DNA of 64,000 nucleotides from Marinomonas foliarum (GCF_003337275.1 NZ_QPJQ01000018.1:1-64000); one strand, 5' to 3'; shown: positions 25,120 through 35,861, counted from the stretch's first letter. Numbers and translations are program-made. Notes: generated by a model from the letters alone, not told the origin.

Positions 25120-26150
25120 CTGACAGAGCAAGTATTAGTACAGCCATCAGAATGGGCAGCGACTTCACGCAATACGTGAAAATCTTAGGGCGGGGAAAGA
25201 AGGGGGCACGAAGTTTAACAGTGGAAGAAGCTGAACAAGCAATGAGCTTGATGCTGTCAGGCAAGGTTGCGCCAGAACAGTCAGGTGCATTTTGGATGTT
25301 GATTCGAATTCGTGAAGAGACTGTAGAGGAAACTGTTGGTTTTACCAAGGCGACTAGAGACTATTTATCGAAAAAAGAAGCATTGGGAATTAAAGTTGAT
25401 TTGGATTGGCCGGCTTACGCAGGTAAGCGCAATGAGTTGCCTTGGTTTTTACTAGCGGCGCTTGCACTCGCTAATACAGGGATCAAAATTGTGATGCATG
25501 GACATACATTTGAAGGGGAAAATCGAATGTATGTAGAGCATGCTATTAATCAATTGGGATTAGCTGTTTGTCATTCCAGAACTCAGGTAACACAAGAGCT
25601 TGAAGTTAGGTGTTTTGCTTATATGCCGTTGGCTGAAGTAGATAAACTGTTAGGCGGCATGATGGATCTTAAGTACGTATTGGGTTTACGTTCGCCAGTG
25701 AATACCGTGGTGCGTATGATGAATCCTTTTTCTGCTGATCACAGTGTTCATGGAGTATTTCATCGTGGCTATGATCAGCTGCATCTTTCTGCTTGTGAGC
25801 AATTGGCCGATGCGTCAGTGTTGGTATTTCGTGGTGGTAATGGCGAAGCGGAAGTGAACCCTGAGCGAGATGTTACCTTGGGTAAGTGGCAAAATGGCGT
25901 TGCCAGTTGGTCAGATTGGCCAAAAGCTGAAAAAGAACATAAGCGCTTAAAAGACAATTTGGATTTGTCACGATTAACGGATCATTGGCGAGGAGATCAA
26001 CTTGATCAATTTGGTGAGCAAGCTGTACGGCAAACCATTGCGTCAGTTGCTGGACTTCTTTATGGTGTGACTTCCCATGAAGAGTGTCTTGTTTTAGCTG
26101 ATGAAATTTGGGCCAAACGAGATAAAAGGTATTTTGATACTGTTTTGTAG
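25116..26150 (+). CDS. YbiB/TrpD2-like protein of the anthranilate phosphoribosyltransferase fold
   Basis: A 344-residue protein of the glycosyltransferase family 3/TrpD-like group, best compared with E. coli YbiB. The N-terminal helical domain (M-S-L-M-L-S-G-K-V-x-P-E-Q-S-G-A-F) is clear, but the phosphoribosyltransferase glycine-rich loop is altered to H-G-H-T-F-E-G-E-N-R. YbiB binds nucleic acid in E. coli; the cellular role is not known. Overlap with nasA (ATGA) and position before mobA tie it to nitrate assimilation. Confidence 0.75.
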   Translation: MTDRASISTAIRMGSDFTQYVKILGRGKKGARSLTVEEAEQAMSLMLSGKVAPEQSGAFWMLIRIREETVEETVGFTKATRDYLSKKEALGIKVDLDWPAYAGKRNELPWFLLAALALANTGIKIVMHGHTFEGENRMYVEHAINQLGLAVCHSRTQVTQELEVRCFAYMPLAEVDKLLGGMMDLKYVLGLRSPVNTVVRMMNPFSADHSVHGVFHRGYDQLHLSACEQLADASVLVFRGGNGEAEVNPERDVTLGKWQNGVASWSDWPKAEKEHKRLKDNLDLSRLTDHWRGDQLDQFGEQAVRQTIASVAGLLYGVTSHEECLVLADEIWAKRDKRYFDTVL

Positions 26151-26163
26151 AAGAGAAAGTAGT

Positions 26164-26739
26164 ATGGCGTTTATATCTTTATCAGCAGCAGTGCTTGCTG
26201 GCGGAAAAGCAGAGCGAATGTCTCGTCAAGATAAAGGTTTGTTACTTTACCAAAATGAACCTATGGCCTTGTTAGTTGGTCGGGCTTTGCAGCAGGTAGC
26301 GGAGTTTGTGTTTATTAATGCAAATCGAAATGTCGAACAATACGCTGAACTTGGTTATGAGGTGATAGTTGATAATCAAAATTATCAAGGAAAAGGGCCT
26401 TTATCGGGTTTAATGTCTTGTTTAGCCATTGCTACAACATCGCATTTATTGGTTTCTCCTTGCGATACACCACGTATTAGTGGAGCGGCATTTGCAAGGT
26501 TAAAAGAGGCGAGTGTATCTGTACCTGATCGTATTCATTATTTATATGGCATTTCAGGAGCACATCCTTTGCATGCGATTTTACCTGTTGCAGAAACACG
26601 GGTGTCGTTGAAGGCATTTCTTAATACTAAAAACCGCTACAGTGTGATGGCTTTTTATGACTATTTTGGTTGTGATACCGTCATGTGGGATAGGCCCGAG
26701 CAACTCTTAAATGTGAACACACCTCAGGATCTAGCGTGA
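26164..26739 (+). CDS. mobA: Molybdenum cofactor guanylyltransferase
   Basis: A 191-residue nucleotidyltransferase that joins GMP to molybdopterin to make the MGD cofactor that NasA needs. The GTP-binding signature L-A-G-G-K-A-E-R-M-S-R-Q-D-K-G is at about 10-24, and P-C-D-T-P follows near 100. The frame is open from 26101, but ATG 26164 gives the usual start. Its stop codon abuts the stop of the convergent DUF3108 gene with no base between. Confidence 0.88.
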   Translation: MAFISLSAAVLAGGKAERMSRQDKGLLLYQNEPMALLVGRALQQVAEFVFINANRNVEQYAELGYEVIVDNQNYQGKGPLSGLMSCLAIATTSHLLVSPCDTPRISGAAFARLKEASVSVPDRIHYLYGISGAHPLHAILPVAETRVSLKAFLNTKNRYSVMAFYDYFGCDTVMWDRPEQLLNVNTPQDLA

Positions 26740-27468
26740 CTATTTAAGTGACTCAATGTCCAAGTGGTAGGACTCGCCATCCTCTTGGTGTTCTAGTTTT
26801 ACAAGTAGGTAATCCAATGAAGGGGCAAACCAGAACGAGGTTTTTTTACCTTTTTCAAGATTATCGGTGCGGATGATCTTTATGGCTGAAAGGCGGCCAA
26901 GGTTAGTATTAACAGTCTCCATTTTATCGCGTTTGAAACTCCAGCTTTTTATGTAGCCGCCATCCGCTATTTGATAGTCAAAGTCGCTCTTGCCAAGTTT
27001 TAGGTCTTGTCGAACTTGTAACTGTATCGACAGCTTGTCGAGTGTGCCTGGGCTAATTGAAAGATTCCATGGCTTGTTTTTAACGTCATTGCGAACAAGG
27101 TTGTTTTCCCAGTCGAAAGTAAGAGTTGCGCTTCTTTTTTTTCCTAAGGCTGAGCTTTTATATTGGTATTTAGTTGGAACAATTTGCTGGTCTTTAACCT
27201 TAAAAACAGACGATTCATTTAGAGATGCGATTAGGCTATCAGCCGTAAAAGTGAATTTCCAAGAATTATTGTCTTGTTTTATTAAAGTTTGTTTGCCTTC
27301 TACTTTTAGGCTGATGCCTTTTTTCCATACAGTGCTATAGACGGCAGAGTAGGGCTTTAGAAAGGTTTCTATGGGGGGAGGTGTAATTTCTGTTGTCGAA
27401 GAAAAAGAAAGCATGGGAATACTCATAAAAATAGCCATCAACAACATTGGAATTTTACGAGCTCTCAT
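26740..27468 (-). CDS. DUF3108 family exported protein
   Basis: A 242-residue protein with an N-terminal signal peptide (hydrophobic to about residue 23) and a beta-rich body typical of DUF3108. The family often lies beside purN-purM in gammaproteobacteria, as here, but its function is not known; the architecture suggests a periplasmic or envelope protein. A 13-base gap separates it from purN on the same strand. Confidence 0.82.
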   Translation of the reverse strand: MRARKIPMLLMAIFMSIPMLSFSSTTEITPPPIETFLKPYSAVYSTVWKKGISLKVEGKQTLIKQDNNSWKFTFTADSLIASLNESSVFKVKDQQIVPTKYQYKSSALGKKRSATLTFDWENNLVRNDVKNKPWNLSISPGTLDKLSIQLQVRQDLKLGKSDFDYQIADGGYIKSWSFKRDKMETVNTNLGRLSAIKIIRTDNLEKGKKTSFWFAPSLDYLLVKLEHQEDGESYHLDIESLK

Positions 27469-27481
27469 ACTTTCTCCTACA

Positions 27482-28135
27482 TCATGTTAGTGCTTTGTGA
27501 TAAAGAATACCGCTTTCAGGCAGTCGATTCTTATCAAAAAAAGCCTTTCCGTCTTGGAATGTTAGTCTTTCTTCACTGAACCATTTAACAGCCAGCGGGT
27601 AAATAATGTGTTCCAAGGCGTGGACTTTATTCGCTAAGGTCTCAGCTGTCTCTGCTTTGGTAATTTCTGTGCGTGCTTGTAATACAACGGCACCAGCATC
27701 CAATTCTGGGCTAACAAAGTGAACTGATACACCGTGTTCTTTTTCATTTGCATCAATTGCACGTTGGTGTGTATCTAATCCTTTGAACTTCGGTAGTAAT
27801 GATGGGTGAATGTTTAACATTCTACCGTCATAATGTTTCGCAAATGCTTCAGTTAAAATACGCATAAAGCCAGCAAGAACAACCAGTTTTGGCTGATATT
27901 GATCAATTAGAGCTTGCAACTCTGTATCGAACTCTTCTCTACTGCTGAATGATTTATGGCTAAGAGTATGAGTGGGAATGCCTGCATTCTTCGCTCGTTC
28001 TAGGCCATAAGCATCGGCTTTATTACTAATAACAGCGCAGATTTTGGTATTAAGTTGCCCTTGCAAGCTTTGATCAATCAAAGCTTGCAAGTTGCTGCCG
28101 CTGCCAGAAATTAAGACAACGATTGGAAAACTCAT
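27482..28135 (-). CDS. purN: Phosphoribosylglycinamide formyltransferase
   Basis: A 217-residue enzyme transferring a formyl group from 10-formyl-THF to GAR, the third step of purine synthesis. Seen: G-S-G-S-N-L-Q at 11-17, the [10 protein letters not shown] block with the catalytic His near 108, and the Asp in E-L-D-A-G near 145. The start overlaps the purM stop by 4 bases. Confidence 0.95.
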   Translation of the reverse strand: MSFPIVVLISGSGSNLQALIDQSLQGQLNTKICAVISNKADAYGLERAKNAGIPTHTLSHKSFSSREEFDTELQALIDQYQPKLVVLAGFMRILTEAFAKHYDGRMLNIHPSLLPKFKGLDTHQRAIDANEKEHGVSVHFVSPELDAGAVVLQARTEITKAETAETLANKVHALEHIIYPLAVKWFSEERLTFQDGKAFFDKNRLPESGILYHKALT

Positions 28136-29190
28136 GCCTGCGACTCTAGATCAGAGATCAAGACATCTTTACCACCGTTGCGTGGACAAATCTCACCGAT
28201 AATCCAAGCGTTTTCGCCTTCAGCTTTTAGAATGGCAAGTGCTTCGTCTGCTTTTTCTTCGTCAATAGACAATATCATGCCGACGCCGCAGTTTAGAACA
28301 CGGTACATTTCTTCTTGCTCAACATTTCCTTGTTCTTGTAACCAATCGAACAAGGCAGGGCGTTTCCAGCTTGCTGCATTGATACGAGCCGCTGCATCTT
28401 CAGGAAGAACGCGAGGAATGTTTTCAAGTAAGCCACCCCCGGTGATGTGAGCTAGCGCATTTACAGAGATTGATTCCATCAACTTAAGGATAGACTTCAC
28501 ATAAATGCGAGTCGGTACCATAAGCGCATCTTTTAAAGCAACACCATCGATGTCTTGGTGTAGGTCTGCTTTGCTGACTTCAAGAATCTTACGAATAAGT
28601 GAGTAGCCATTAGAGTGTGGACCAGATGAACCTAAAGCAATGAGCTTGTCGCCAGCTTTTACATTGCTGCCGTCAATGATGCTTTCTTCTTCAACTACGC
28701 CAACACAGAATCCAGCTAGATCGTAATCGCCATCGTGGTACATGCCTGGCATTTCAGCTGTTTCGCCGCCAACAAGTGCACAGCCTGCTTGTAGGCAGCC
28801 TTCGCCAATACCAGTCACAACGTTTGCAGCAACATCAACGTCTAGCTTGCCTGTAGCGTAGTAATCTAGGAATAATAGCGGCTCAGCACCGGCTACTACT
28901 AGATCGTTAACACACATTGCAACTAGGTCTATGCCGATTGTATCGTGCTGATTAAGGTCCATTGCTAGACGAAGCTTAGTGCCAACACCATCGGTGCCAG
29001 AAACAAGAATGGGATTTTTGTATTTCGTTGGGAGGCGAGTCAAGGCGCCAAATCCACCCAAGCCACCCATTACTTCAGGGCGACGAGTTTTTTTGCTTAC
29101 GCCTTTGATGCGTTCAACAAGTTGATTTCCGGCGTTGATATCTACGCCTGCGTCTTTATAACTAATGGATGGTTTATCCGACTTGGTCAT
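28132..29190 (-). CDS. purM: Phosphoribosylformylglycinamidine cyclo-ligase
   Basis: A 352-residue AIR synthetase, the fifth step of purine synthesis. It has the PurM signatures: Y-K-D-A-G-V-D-I near the N-terminus, S-G-T-D-G-V-G-T-K and [11 protein letters not shown]. Full length. First gene of the purM-purN-DUF3108 unit, divergent from the DUF2066 gene with 116 bases between. Confidence 0.95.
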   Translation of the reverse strand: MTKSDKPSISYKDAGVDINAGNQLVERIKGVSKKTRRPEVMGGLGGFGALTRLPTKYKNPILVSGTDGVGTKLRLAMDLNQHDTIGIDLVAMCVNDLVVAGAEPLLFLDYYATGKLDVDVAANVVTGIGEGCLQAGCALVGGETAEMPGMYHDGDYDLAGFCVGVVEEESIIDGSNVKAGDKLIALGSSGPHSNGYSLIRKILEVSKADLHQDIDGVALKDALMVPTRIYVKSILKLMESISVNALAHITGGGLLENIPRVLPEDAAARINAASWKRPALFDWLQEQGNVEQEEMYRVLNCGVGMILSIDEEKADEALAILKAEGENAWIIGEICPRNGGKDVLISDLESQA

Positions 29191-29306
29191 TGCCTATGCC
29201 TTATCATGGTACGAGGAAAAAAATGCATTTTAGCATAGTGGCGCATTAGGGCTATGGTTCTTTGCAATTAAGACAGTAGAATAGGCAAATAAACGAAGGA
29301 AGGGTT

Positions 29307-30392
29307 ATGAATTCTCGTATATTTTTACTACTTATTAGTGTTTTTTGTATTTCGTCAGCTAATGCGGTTCCTGTACAGGGGCTTTATAGTGCTGAAATTA
29401 ATTTACCAGTGACACAATCTGAGTCTCAAATGCTCAATGAAGCGTTTAGTTTGGCTGCTGAGAGTGTGTTGATTAAAGTGTCGGGAGATAAAGACGCTAT
29501 ATCTGGTGATTTGCTTGCGCAGGCTAAAAAACAAGCCTCAACTTGGGTGGCACAGCATTCTATTGCTTCCTTAAGTGAACTCTTGCCATTTGATGGTGGC
29601 TTTGTTCCAGGCAAAAAAATTAAGGTGGCTTTTTACCAAGAGTCTATTGATGGTTTTTTATCTCAGAATAATCTACCTGTATGGGGAGATAATCGACCTT
29701 CGGTATTGGTATGGTTGGTGACAGAGAAAAATGGTGTAAGAGCCCTTTCTGGGTCAAGAGCGCCATCAGAGGCTTTGAGTCAATTCGCTCAGTCAGCCAG
29801 CGCGATAGGGGTTCCTATCTATGCACCTTTATTTGATGATGTGGATCAGAAAAATCTATCTGTGTCTGATGTGTGGGGCTTTTTTGAAGATAGCATACAA
29901 GCAGCAAGTAGGCGTTATCAGACAGACTCAGTTGTGGCGTTAAAAGTAAGTGACTTTGCAGGACAGATTGAAGGTAACGCTTTGGTGCTGTTGAAAAATG
30001 GTGAGGCTGAGCGATTTTCATTACAGGGTGAAACACTAAATGATGTTGTCGATCAGGCCGGTACGCGACTAGCTAAAGTTTTTTCATCTCGTTATGCCTC
30101 TGTTCGTAATGGTGGGTCTGCAAGCAAATTGAATATTCAGGTCGTTGGTGTGACAAACTACGACATCATGAATAAAGTGCAATCCTATTTGGAAAGTATT
30201 GGTTTGGTGCGTGATATAAGCTTGGTTCAGGTAGAGGGTGAAAAAGTCGAGTTTTCTGTAGTCATAGATGGCGATAAGCAGAAACTATTCAATAGTATTT
30301 CGTTGAGTCGATTGCTTATAAATGCCCCGTTAAATGCGTTAGATCCTGATGCGAACAGAGTTGTGTCTTATCAATATGGTGGAGTGAATTAA
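29307..30392 (+). CDS. DUF2066 family exported protein
   Basis: A 361-residue protein with a clear signal peptide ending at A-N-A (about residue 20). The body matches DUF2066, a family usually encoded beside purM or hda in gammaproteobacteria and of unknown function. GAAGGAAGG precedes the ATG. The next small gene begins directly after its stop. Confidence 0.8.
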   Translation: MNSRIFLLLISVFCISSANAVPVQGLYSAEINLPVTQSESQMLNEAFSLAAESVLIKVSGDKDAISGDLLAQAKKQASTWVAQHSIASLSELLPFDGGFVPGKKIKVAFYQESIDGFLSQNNLPVWGDNRPSVLVWLVTEKNGVRALSGSRAPSEALSQFAQSASAIGVPIYAPLFDDVDQKNLSVSDVWGFFEDSIQAASRRYQTDSVVALKVSDFAGQIEGNALVLLKNGEAERFSLQGETLNDVVDQAGTRLAKVFSSRYASVRNGGSASKLNIQVVGVTNYDIMNKVQSYLESIGLVRDISLVQVEGEKVEFSVVIDGDKQKLFNSISLSRLLINAPLNALDPDANRVVSYQYGGVN

Positions 30393-30623
30393 ATGATAGA
30401 TCCATTGGATGAAGGTGTTACAGCGCGGGATTTCTCAGCGCGACCCGTGGAAGAGCAAAATGATTTTTTGTCTCAAACGTGGTGTAACCACTGTATGGAA
30501 GTTGACTTGGGGATGGTCAACCCTAAGGAATTTGAGTCGAAAGATCGAGTTTGGATCGAAGGTGAATGTATTAAGTGCGGTCAATCAACGATTACTGAAA
30601 TTGTTGAGGATGACGAAGAGTAG
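30393..30623 (+). CDS. Small CxxC protein, possible zinc ribbon
   Basis: A 76-residue acidic protein with two C-x-x-C pairs (C-N-H-C near 31-34 and C-I-K-C near 59-62), a spacing that suits a zinc ribbon. It starts directly after the DUF2066 stop and has a good internal GGTGGAG site, so the two genes are probably co-translated. I recognise no named family. Confidence 0.7.
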   Translation: MIDPLDEGVTARDFSARPVEEQNDFLSQTWCNHCMEVDLGMVNPKEFESKDRVWIEGECIKCGQSTITEIVEDDEE

Positions 30624-30651
30624 AACTGACGTTATCGGAGAGTTGGCCCAT

Positions 30652-30691
30652 AAAAAACCGCGTTATATAGAATATATAGCGCGGTTTTTTT
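30652..30691. terminator. Bidirectional terminator between the CxxC gene and gltA
   Basis: AAAAAACCGCG and CGCGGTTTTTT arms with inner TATATA pairing form a long stem flanked by A-run and T-run, so it can stop transcription from both converging genes. Confidence 0.85.
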
Positions 30692-30707
30692 GTATCAACC
30701 TAAGGAA

Positions 30708-31991
30708 TTATTTTTCAGTAGGGTAATCGCGTTCAGGTTGGCCAACATACAACTGACGAGGGCGGCCAATTTTGTATGGACCACTGATCATCTCGTTCCA
30801 ATGAGAGATCCAGCCGATAGTACGGGACATAGCAAAAATCACAGTAAACATACTGGTTGGGATACCAATTGCTTTCATGATGATGCCTGAGTAGAAGTCA
30901 ACGTTAGGGTAAAGTTTACGCTCAACGAAGTAAGGGTCCTCTAGGGCAATTTGTTCAAGGCGTTTTGCAATTTTCAGTAATGGGTCATTAGACTGGCCTA
31001 ATTCTTCCAATACCTGGTCGCAAGTTTCACGCATTACTTTGGCGCGTGGATCAAAGTTTTTATAGACACGATGACCAAAGCCCATTAGTCGGAACGGGTC
31101 GTTCTTATCTTTTGCTTTTGCGATGTATTCATCAATGTTTTCAACATCACCAATTTCTTCAAGCATAGTCAGTACAGCTTCGTTGGCACCACCATGAGCA
31201 GGTCCCCAAAGTGTTGCAATGCCAGCGGCAATACAAGCGAATGGGTTTGCGCCTGATGAGCCGGCTAAGCGCACTGTTGATGTGGACGCGTTTTGTTCGT
31301 GGTCTGCATGAAGAATAAAGATTCTATCCATTGCTTTAGCAAAAACTGGGTTAACAACATAATCTTCACAAGGATTTGCAAACATCATGTATAAGAAATT
31401 TTCTGCATAAGATAGATCGTTACGTGGGTACATAACTGGTTGATCTTTAGAGTACTTGTAGCAGATAGACGCCAACGTAGGCATTTTAGATATAAGGCGG
31501 AATGCCGCAATTTCACGATGCTTCGGATTGTTGATATCCATGTGGTCTTGGTAGAAAGCTGACAAAGCACCAACTAGGCCACACATAATAGCCATAGGGT
31601 GAGCGTCATTTCTAAAGCCTTCGATGAACTTGTGCATTGATTGGTTCACCATAGTGTGTTTGCCAACCGTTTTTTCAAATTCTGCTTTTTGGGCTTTATC
31701 AGGAAGTTCTCCATAAAGTAACAAATAGCATGTTTCTAGATAGTCTGAATGCTCTGCAAGTTGGGCAATTGGGTAGCCGCGATGCAAAAGTATTCCTGCG
31801 TCTCCGTCTATATAGGTAATAGAGGATTCACATGAGCCGGTAGACATAAAGCCTGGATCGTAGGTGAATACACCGTTAGCACCTAAGCTGCGAACGTCTA
31901 CAACGTCTGTGCCTAAAGTACCTGAAAGAACAGGAAGTTCGATAGCTTTATCGATCCCATCCACTTTGAGTAGCGCTTTTTTATCAGCCAT
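30708..31991 (-). CDS. gltA: Citrate synthase, type II
   Basis: A 427-residue enzyme joining acetyl-CoA and oxaloacetate at entry to the TCA cycle. It has the type II (NADH-sensitive, hexameric) length and the catalytic blocks [18 protein letters not shown] and G-F-G-H-R-V-Y-K. It is divergent from sdhC, the arrangement known in Pseudomonas and E. coli relatives. AGGAGACC lies before the ATG. Confidence 0.96.
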   Translation of the reverse strand: MADKKALLKVDGIDKAIELPVLSGTLGTDVVDVRSLGANGVFTYDPGFMSTGSCESSITYIDGDAGILLHRGYPIAQLAEHSDYLETCYLLLYGELPDKAQKAEFEKTVGKHTMVNQSMHKFIEGFRNDAHPMAIMCGLVGALSAFYQDHMDINNPKHREIAAFRLISKMPTLASICYKYSKDQPVMYPRNDLSYAENFLYMMFANPCEDYVVNPVFAKAMDRIFILHADHEQNASTSTVRLAGSSGANPFACIAAGIATLWGPAHGGANEAVLTMLEEIGDVENIDEYIAKAKDKNDPFRLMGFGHRVYKNFDPRAKVMRETCDQVLEELGQSNDPLLKIAKRLEQIALEDPYFVERKLYPNVDFYSGIIMKAIGIPTSMFTVIFAMSRTIGWISHWNEMISGPYKIGRPRQLYVGQPERDYPTEK

Positions 31992-32564
31992 TTATGGTCT
32001 CCTTCGTATTCCGGTTCTGAGCTAAAAGGTCGTATATTGACACCGTCTAGTCCAGAAGGTGCGGAAAAAATACTGTTTCTAGGCTATAAAAGTCAATCTT
32101 GTTCACTTGCACTCTATTTACATACTGGTGTGTTATTTTGTAATTATCTGACATAACGGTGAGGTTTGTTAAGAAGTGAATTATATGTAATTCGATTTAA
32201 GTTATTGAATAATATGGAAAATAAATTATTTTTCATGTGTGATTTTTATGTAATTTTATACCATTATTGTTTGGAGTTATGTCTACATTCATTTGCTGAA
32301 TGGTGACCATTGAAAACCTCTTGTTCAGTCTATTTGTCTTAGTATTTTTCGCTGGTCTATAATTGCGCCTCAGACGATTTCATTGATTTGCTGATGCTAA
32401 TGGATAAAAGAAAGTCGCTTTTAAACATTTGTTGGCAAATCGATGAGATTTTCAAAGTAGGCCTATGACGTGTCAATATTACTCTGATTAAGATGTAAAA
32501 GAAGGCGCGTATAGACATTGGGTCGTGATTGACCATTCAATCGATAAAAATGGTGTAAATAGTC
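31992..32564. other. Divergent gltA-sdhC regulatory region
   Basis: This 573-base stretch is AT-rich and has no convincing gene. It must hold the promoters of gltA and the sdh-suc operon. A TGTGA half-site occurs near 32241 but the other CRP arm is poor. A small palindrome, ATTGACCATTCAAT, lies just upstream of sdhC. I can point to no firm operator. Confidence 0.5.
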
Positions 32565-32942
32565 GTGAATAAAAAAAGACCAGTCAACCTTGATATTTCA
32601 ACAATATCAATGCCCGTCACTGCAATTGTGTCTATTCTTCATCGTATAACAGGAATTATCCTTTTTGTGGGGTTAGCTTTCTTGTTTTATGCGTTCGATC
32701 TTTCTCTAGAATCTCAGGAAGGTTTTGATCAGGTAGTCAACGCTTTGCAAACTAACTTCTTGGTGAAGTTTGTTATCTGGGGTGTTGTTTCTGCATTGAT
32801 GTACCATTTCGTAGCAGGTGTTAAGCACTTGTTTATGGATATGGGTTGCTTTGAAGAATTAGAAAGTGGACGTAGTGCTGCTATCGCAAATATTGTGATT
32901 GCTGTGGTTCTTATTGTGTTAGCAGGAGTTTGGATATGGTAA
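32565..32942 (+). CDS. sdhC: Succinate dehydrogenase cytochrome b556 subunit
   Basis: A 125-residue membrane anchor with three helices. The N-terminal K-R-P-V-N-L-D and S-I-L-H-R-I-T-G motifs and the haem-ligand His in the H-F-x-A-G-x-K-H region are present. It starts with GTG and has no obvious ribosome site, yet the N-terminus matches the family exactly. sdhD overlaps its end by 7 bases. Confidence 0.93.
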   Translation: MNKKRPVNLDISTISMPVTAIVSILHRITGIILFVGLAFLFYAFDLSLESQEGFDQVVNALQTNFLVKFVIWGVVSALMYHFVAGVKHLFMDMGCFEELESGRSAAIANIVIAVVLIVLAGVWIW

Positions 32943-33283
32943 CTCAAATCACAAGTTTTGGTCGTTCAGGCCTATATGACTGGATGATGCAGCGTGTATC
33001 TGCCGTTGTATTGTCATTGTACACCGTTTTCATTATCGGTTATTTGCTGCTTAATCCTGATCTTACATACGATCAGTGGAGTGCTCTGTTTGAAGCAACA
33101 TGGATGCGCATCTTTAGTTTGATGGTGCTTCTATCTATTGGTATGCATTCTTGGATTGGTTTATGGTCTATTTCAACTGACTATATTAAAGCAACCGGTG
33201 CTCGTTTCTTTTTTCAATCTCTATGCGGTCTTGTAATGTTTATTTACATCGTATGGGGTGTTCAGGTTCTTTGGGGGCTATAA
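32936..33283 (+). CDS. sdhD: Succinate dehydrogenase membrane anchor
   Basis: A 115-residue protein with three transmembrane helices. The start M-V-T-Q aligns with E. coli SdhD, and AGGAG lies at 32924-32928; an earlier in-frame ATG at 32930 is less likely. With SdhC it binds quinone and haem b. sdhA follows after 3 bases. Confidence 0.92.
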   Translation: MVTQITSFGRSGLYDWMMQRVSAVVLSLYTVFIIGYLLLNPDLTYDQWSALFEATWMRIFSLMVLLSIGMHSWIGLWSISTDYIKATGARFFFQSLCGLVMFIYIVWGVQVLWGL

Positions 33284-33286
33284 GTA

Positions 33287-35059
33287 ATGGCAAATATTCG
33301 TACTATTTCTTTTGATGCCATTGTTATCGGTGGCGGTGGCGCAGGTATGCGTGCTGCGCTTCAGTTAACTGAGTCTGGTTTAAATACGGCATGTGTTACT
33401 AAAGTATTCCCAACTCGCTCACACACTGTATCTGCTCAAGGCGGTATCACGTGTGCAATTGCAAGTGATGACCCAAATGATGATTGGCGCTGGCACATGT
33501 ATGACACCGTAAAAGGGTCAGATTACATCGGTGACCAAGACGCTATTGAATACATGTGCTCTGTGGGGCCGCAGGCTGTTTTTGAACTTGAGCACATGGG
33601 GTTACCATTCTCTCGTACTGAGCAAGGTCGTATTTATCAGCGTCCATTTGGTGGTCAGTCTAAAGATTTTGGTAAAGGCGGGCAGGCCGCTCGTACCTGT
33701 GCTGCAGCTGACCGTACGGGTCACGCTTTGCTTCACACTCTTTATCAGGGCAACCTTAAAGGTGGTACTACTTTCCTTAATGAGTGGTATGCAACTGATT
33801 TAGTTAAAAATAACGAAGATGCTGTTGTTGGTGTTATCGCTATCTGTATTGAAACAGGCGAAACTGTTTACCTAAAAGCGAAGGCGACTGTTATTGCAAC
33901 AGGTGGTGCTGGTCGTATCTTCCAGTCAACGACTAATGCACACATCAATACTGGTGATGGTGTTGGTATGGCATTGCGTGCTGGTTTCCCTATGCAAGAT
34001 ATGGAAATGTGGCAGTTCCACCCAACAGGCATTTACGGTGCAGGTACGCTTGTAACGGAAGGTTGCCGTGGTGAAGGTGGTTACCTAATTAATAAAGACG
34101 GCGAGCGTTTCATGGAGCGTTATGCGCCAAACGCGAAAGACCTTGCAGGTCGTGACGTGGTGGCTCGTTCAATGGTTCTTGAGATTCTTGAAGGCCGTGG
34201 TTGTGGCCCTGATGGTGATCACGTATTACTTAAACTTGATCACTTGGGTGAAGAGACTCTAAACAAACGTTTGCCAGGCATCCTTGAGCTTTCTCGTACC
34301 TTTGCTCACGTCGATCCAGTGAAAGAACCTATTCCTGTTATCCCTACTTGTCACTACATGATGGGTGGTATTCCAACAAACATCGGTGGTCAGGCGCTTA
34401 AGCAAAATGATGCCGGCGAAGACATCATTATTGATGGTCTTTATGCATGTGGCGAAGCGGCTTGTGTATCTGTTCACGGTGCTAACCGTCTTGGCGGTAA
34501 CTCGTTGTTAGACCTTGTTGTTTTTGGTCGTGCAGTTGGTTTGCATGTTAAAAAATCTCTAGATGAAGGTTTTGAGTCACAGGATGCTGATGACACAAAT
34601 GTAGAGAAGGCAATGTCTCGCTTGAATCGTTTGAATGGTTCAAATGGCGGTGAAAGTGTTGCTGCGGTGCGTGCTGATCTACAGCGTGTTATGCAACTTT
34701 ACTTTGGTGTCTTCCGTGATGGTGAGGCTATGCAGACAGGCTTGGCTCAGCTTAAAGAAATTCGTACACGTGTTGAGAATCTACATCTTGAAGATAAGAG
34801 TCAGGCATTTAATACCGCACGTATTGAAGCGCTTGAACTTGAGAACCTTTTGGAAGTAGCTGAAGCAACAGCTATTCCAGCGGAATTCCGTAAAGAGAGT
34901 CGAGGTGCTCATGCGCGTAATGACTTTACCGAACGTGATGATGAAAACTGGTTGAAGCACTCTTTGTTTCATCCAGTAGGTAAGAACGTGACTAAGCGTG
35001 AAGTAAACTTCGCTCCAAAAACCATGGAAGCTTTTCCACCTAAGATCCGTTCATACTAA
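33287..35059 (+). CDS. sdhA: Succinate dehydrogenase flavoprotein
   Basis: A 590-residue FAD-bearing catalytic subunit. The N-terminal G-G-G-G-A-G-M-R fold binds FAD, the S-H-T-V-S-A-Q-G-G block carries the flavin-linked His, and the substrate motif H-P-T-G-I-Y and R-L-G-G-N-S-L are present. It oxidises succinate to fumarate. Part of sdhCDAB, same strand, short gaps. Confidence 0.97.
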   Translation: MANIRTISFDAIVIGGGGAGMRAALQLTESGLNTACVTKVFPTRSHTVSAQGGITCAIASDDPNDDWRWHMYDTVKGSDYIGDQDAIEYMCSVGPQAVFELEHMGLPFSRTEQGRIYQRPFGGQSKDFGKGGQAARTCAAADRTGHALLHTLYQGNLKGGTTFLNEWYATDLVKNNEDAVVGVIAICIETGETVYLKAKATVIATGGAGRIFQSTTNAHINTGDGVGMALRAGFPMQDMEMWQFHPTGIYGAGTLVTEGCRGEGGYLINKDGERFMERYAPNAKDLAGRDVVARSMVLEILEGRGCGPDGDHVLLKLDHLGEETLNKRLPGILELSRTFAHVDPVKEPIPVIPTCHYMMGGIPTNIGGQALKQNDAGEDIIIDGLYACGEAACVSVHGANRLGGNSLLDLVVFGRAVGLHVKKSLDEGFESQDADDTNVEKAMSRLNRLNGSNGGESVAAVRADLQRVMQLYFGVFRDGEAMQTGLAQLKEIRTRVENLHLEDKSQAFNTARIEALELENLLEVAEATAIPAEFRKESRGAHARNDFTERDDENWLKHSLFHPVGKNVTKREVNFAPKTMEAFPPKIRSY

Positions 35060-35071
35060 GGAGTTATATCA

Positions 35072-35776
35072 ATGTTGGTTAGTATTTATCGTTATAATCC
35101 TGAAGTGGATGATGCTCCTTACATGCAGGACTATCAAATCGAGTTGCCAGAAGGTAAAGACCTAATGGTGCTTGATGTGCTGAACTTGTTGAAAGCGCAA
35201 GATCCTAGCATCTCTTACCGTCGTTCATGCCGTGAAGGTGTGTGTGGTTCTGATGGTATGAATATGTCTGGTAAGAATGGCTTGGCTTGTATTACGCCAG
35301 TATCCGAAGCTGTTAAGAAAGGTAAGCTTGTGCTTCGTCCTTTGCCTGGCTTGCCTGTTGTTCGCGATCTTGTTGTGGATATGGGACAATTCTATAAACA
35401 GTATGAAAAGATTCGTCCTTTCTTGATTAATGATGAGCCTGCACCTGCAATAGAGCGCTTGCAAAGCCCTGAAGAGCGTGAAAAGCTTGATGGCCTTTAC
35501 GAATGTATTTTATGTGCTTGTTGTTCAACAGCATGTCCATCTTTCTGGTGGAATCCAGATAAGTTTGTTGGTCCGTCTGGTTTGCTACAAGCGTACCGCT
35601 TCTTGGCTGATAGCCGAGATACAGCGACGCAGGAGCGTCTTAGTGATCTAGATGACCCATTTAGTGTCTTCCGTTGCCACGGTATCATGAACTGTGTAAA
35701 CGTTTGTCCTAAAGGGTTAAATCCTACTAAGGCAATTGGTAATATTCGTTCTATGCTGTTACAAAGAGCGACCTGA
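35072..35776 (+). CDS. sdhB: Succinate dehydrogenase iron-sulfur subunit
   Basis: A 234-residue subunit with three Fe-S clusters: [2Fe-2S] (C-R-E-G-V-C-G-S-D-G then a later Cys), [4Fe-4S] (C-I-L-C-A-C-C-S-T-A-C-P) and [3Fe-4S] (C-H-G-I-M-N-C with V-C-P-K-G). It passes electrons from SdhA to quinone. AAGGAG precedes the ATG. A terminator-like hairpin follows. Confidence 0.97.
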   Translation: MLVSIYRYNPEVDDAPYMQDYQIELPEGKDLMVLDVLNLLKAQDPSISYRRSCREGVCGSDGMNMSGKNGLACITPVSEAVKKGKLVLRPLPGLPVVRDLVVDMGQFYKQYEKIRPFLINDEPAPAIERLQSPEEREKLDGLYECILCACCSTACPSFWWNPDKFVGPSGLLQAYRFLADSRDTATQERLSDLDDPFSVFRCHGIMNCVNVCPKGLNPTKAIGNIRSMLLQRAT

Positions 35777-35826
35777 TAGTTATTAGTGTGGTTATCCAGT
35801 GTTATTTGGACTGACTGCGCGCAATC

Positions 35827-35861
35827 GGCGGCTTGAAGGTTTGTTCAATGCCGCCATTTTT
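35827..35861 (+). terminator. Terminator-like hairpin between sdhB and sucA
   Basis: GGCGGC-TTGAA pairs with TTCAA-GCCGCC (one bulged T), six-base loop, then T5. It could end sdh transcripts or lower the flow into suc genes. The remainder of the 374-base gap to sucA shows no gene. Confidence 0.7.

Noticed and set aside
32235-32265. CRP site before sdhC
   Set aside because: Only one half-site (TGTGA) is good; the second arm does not match TCACA.
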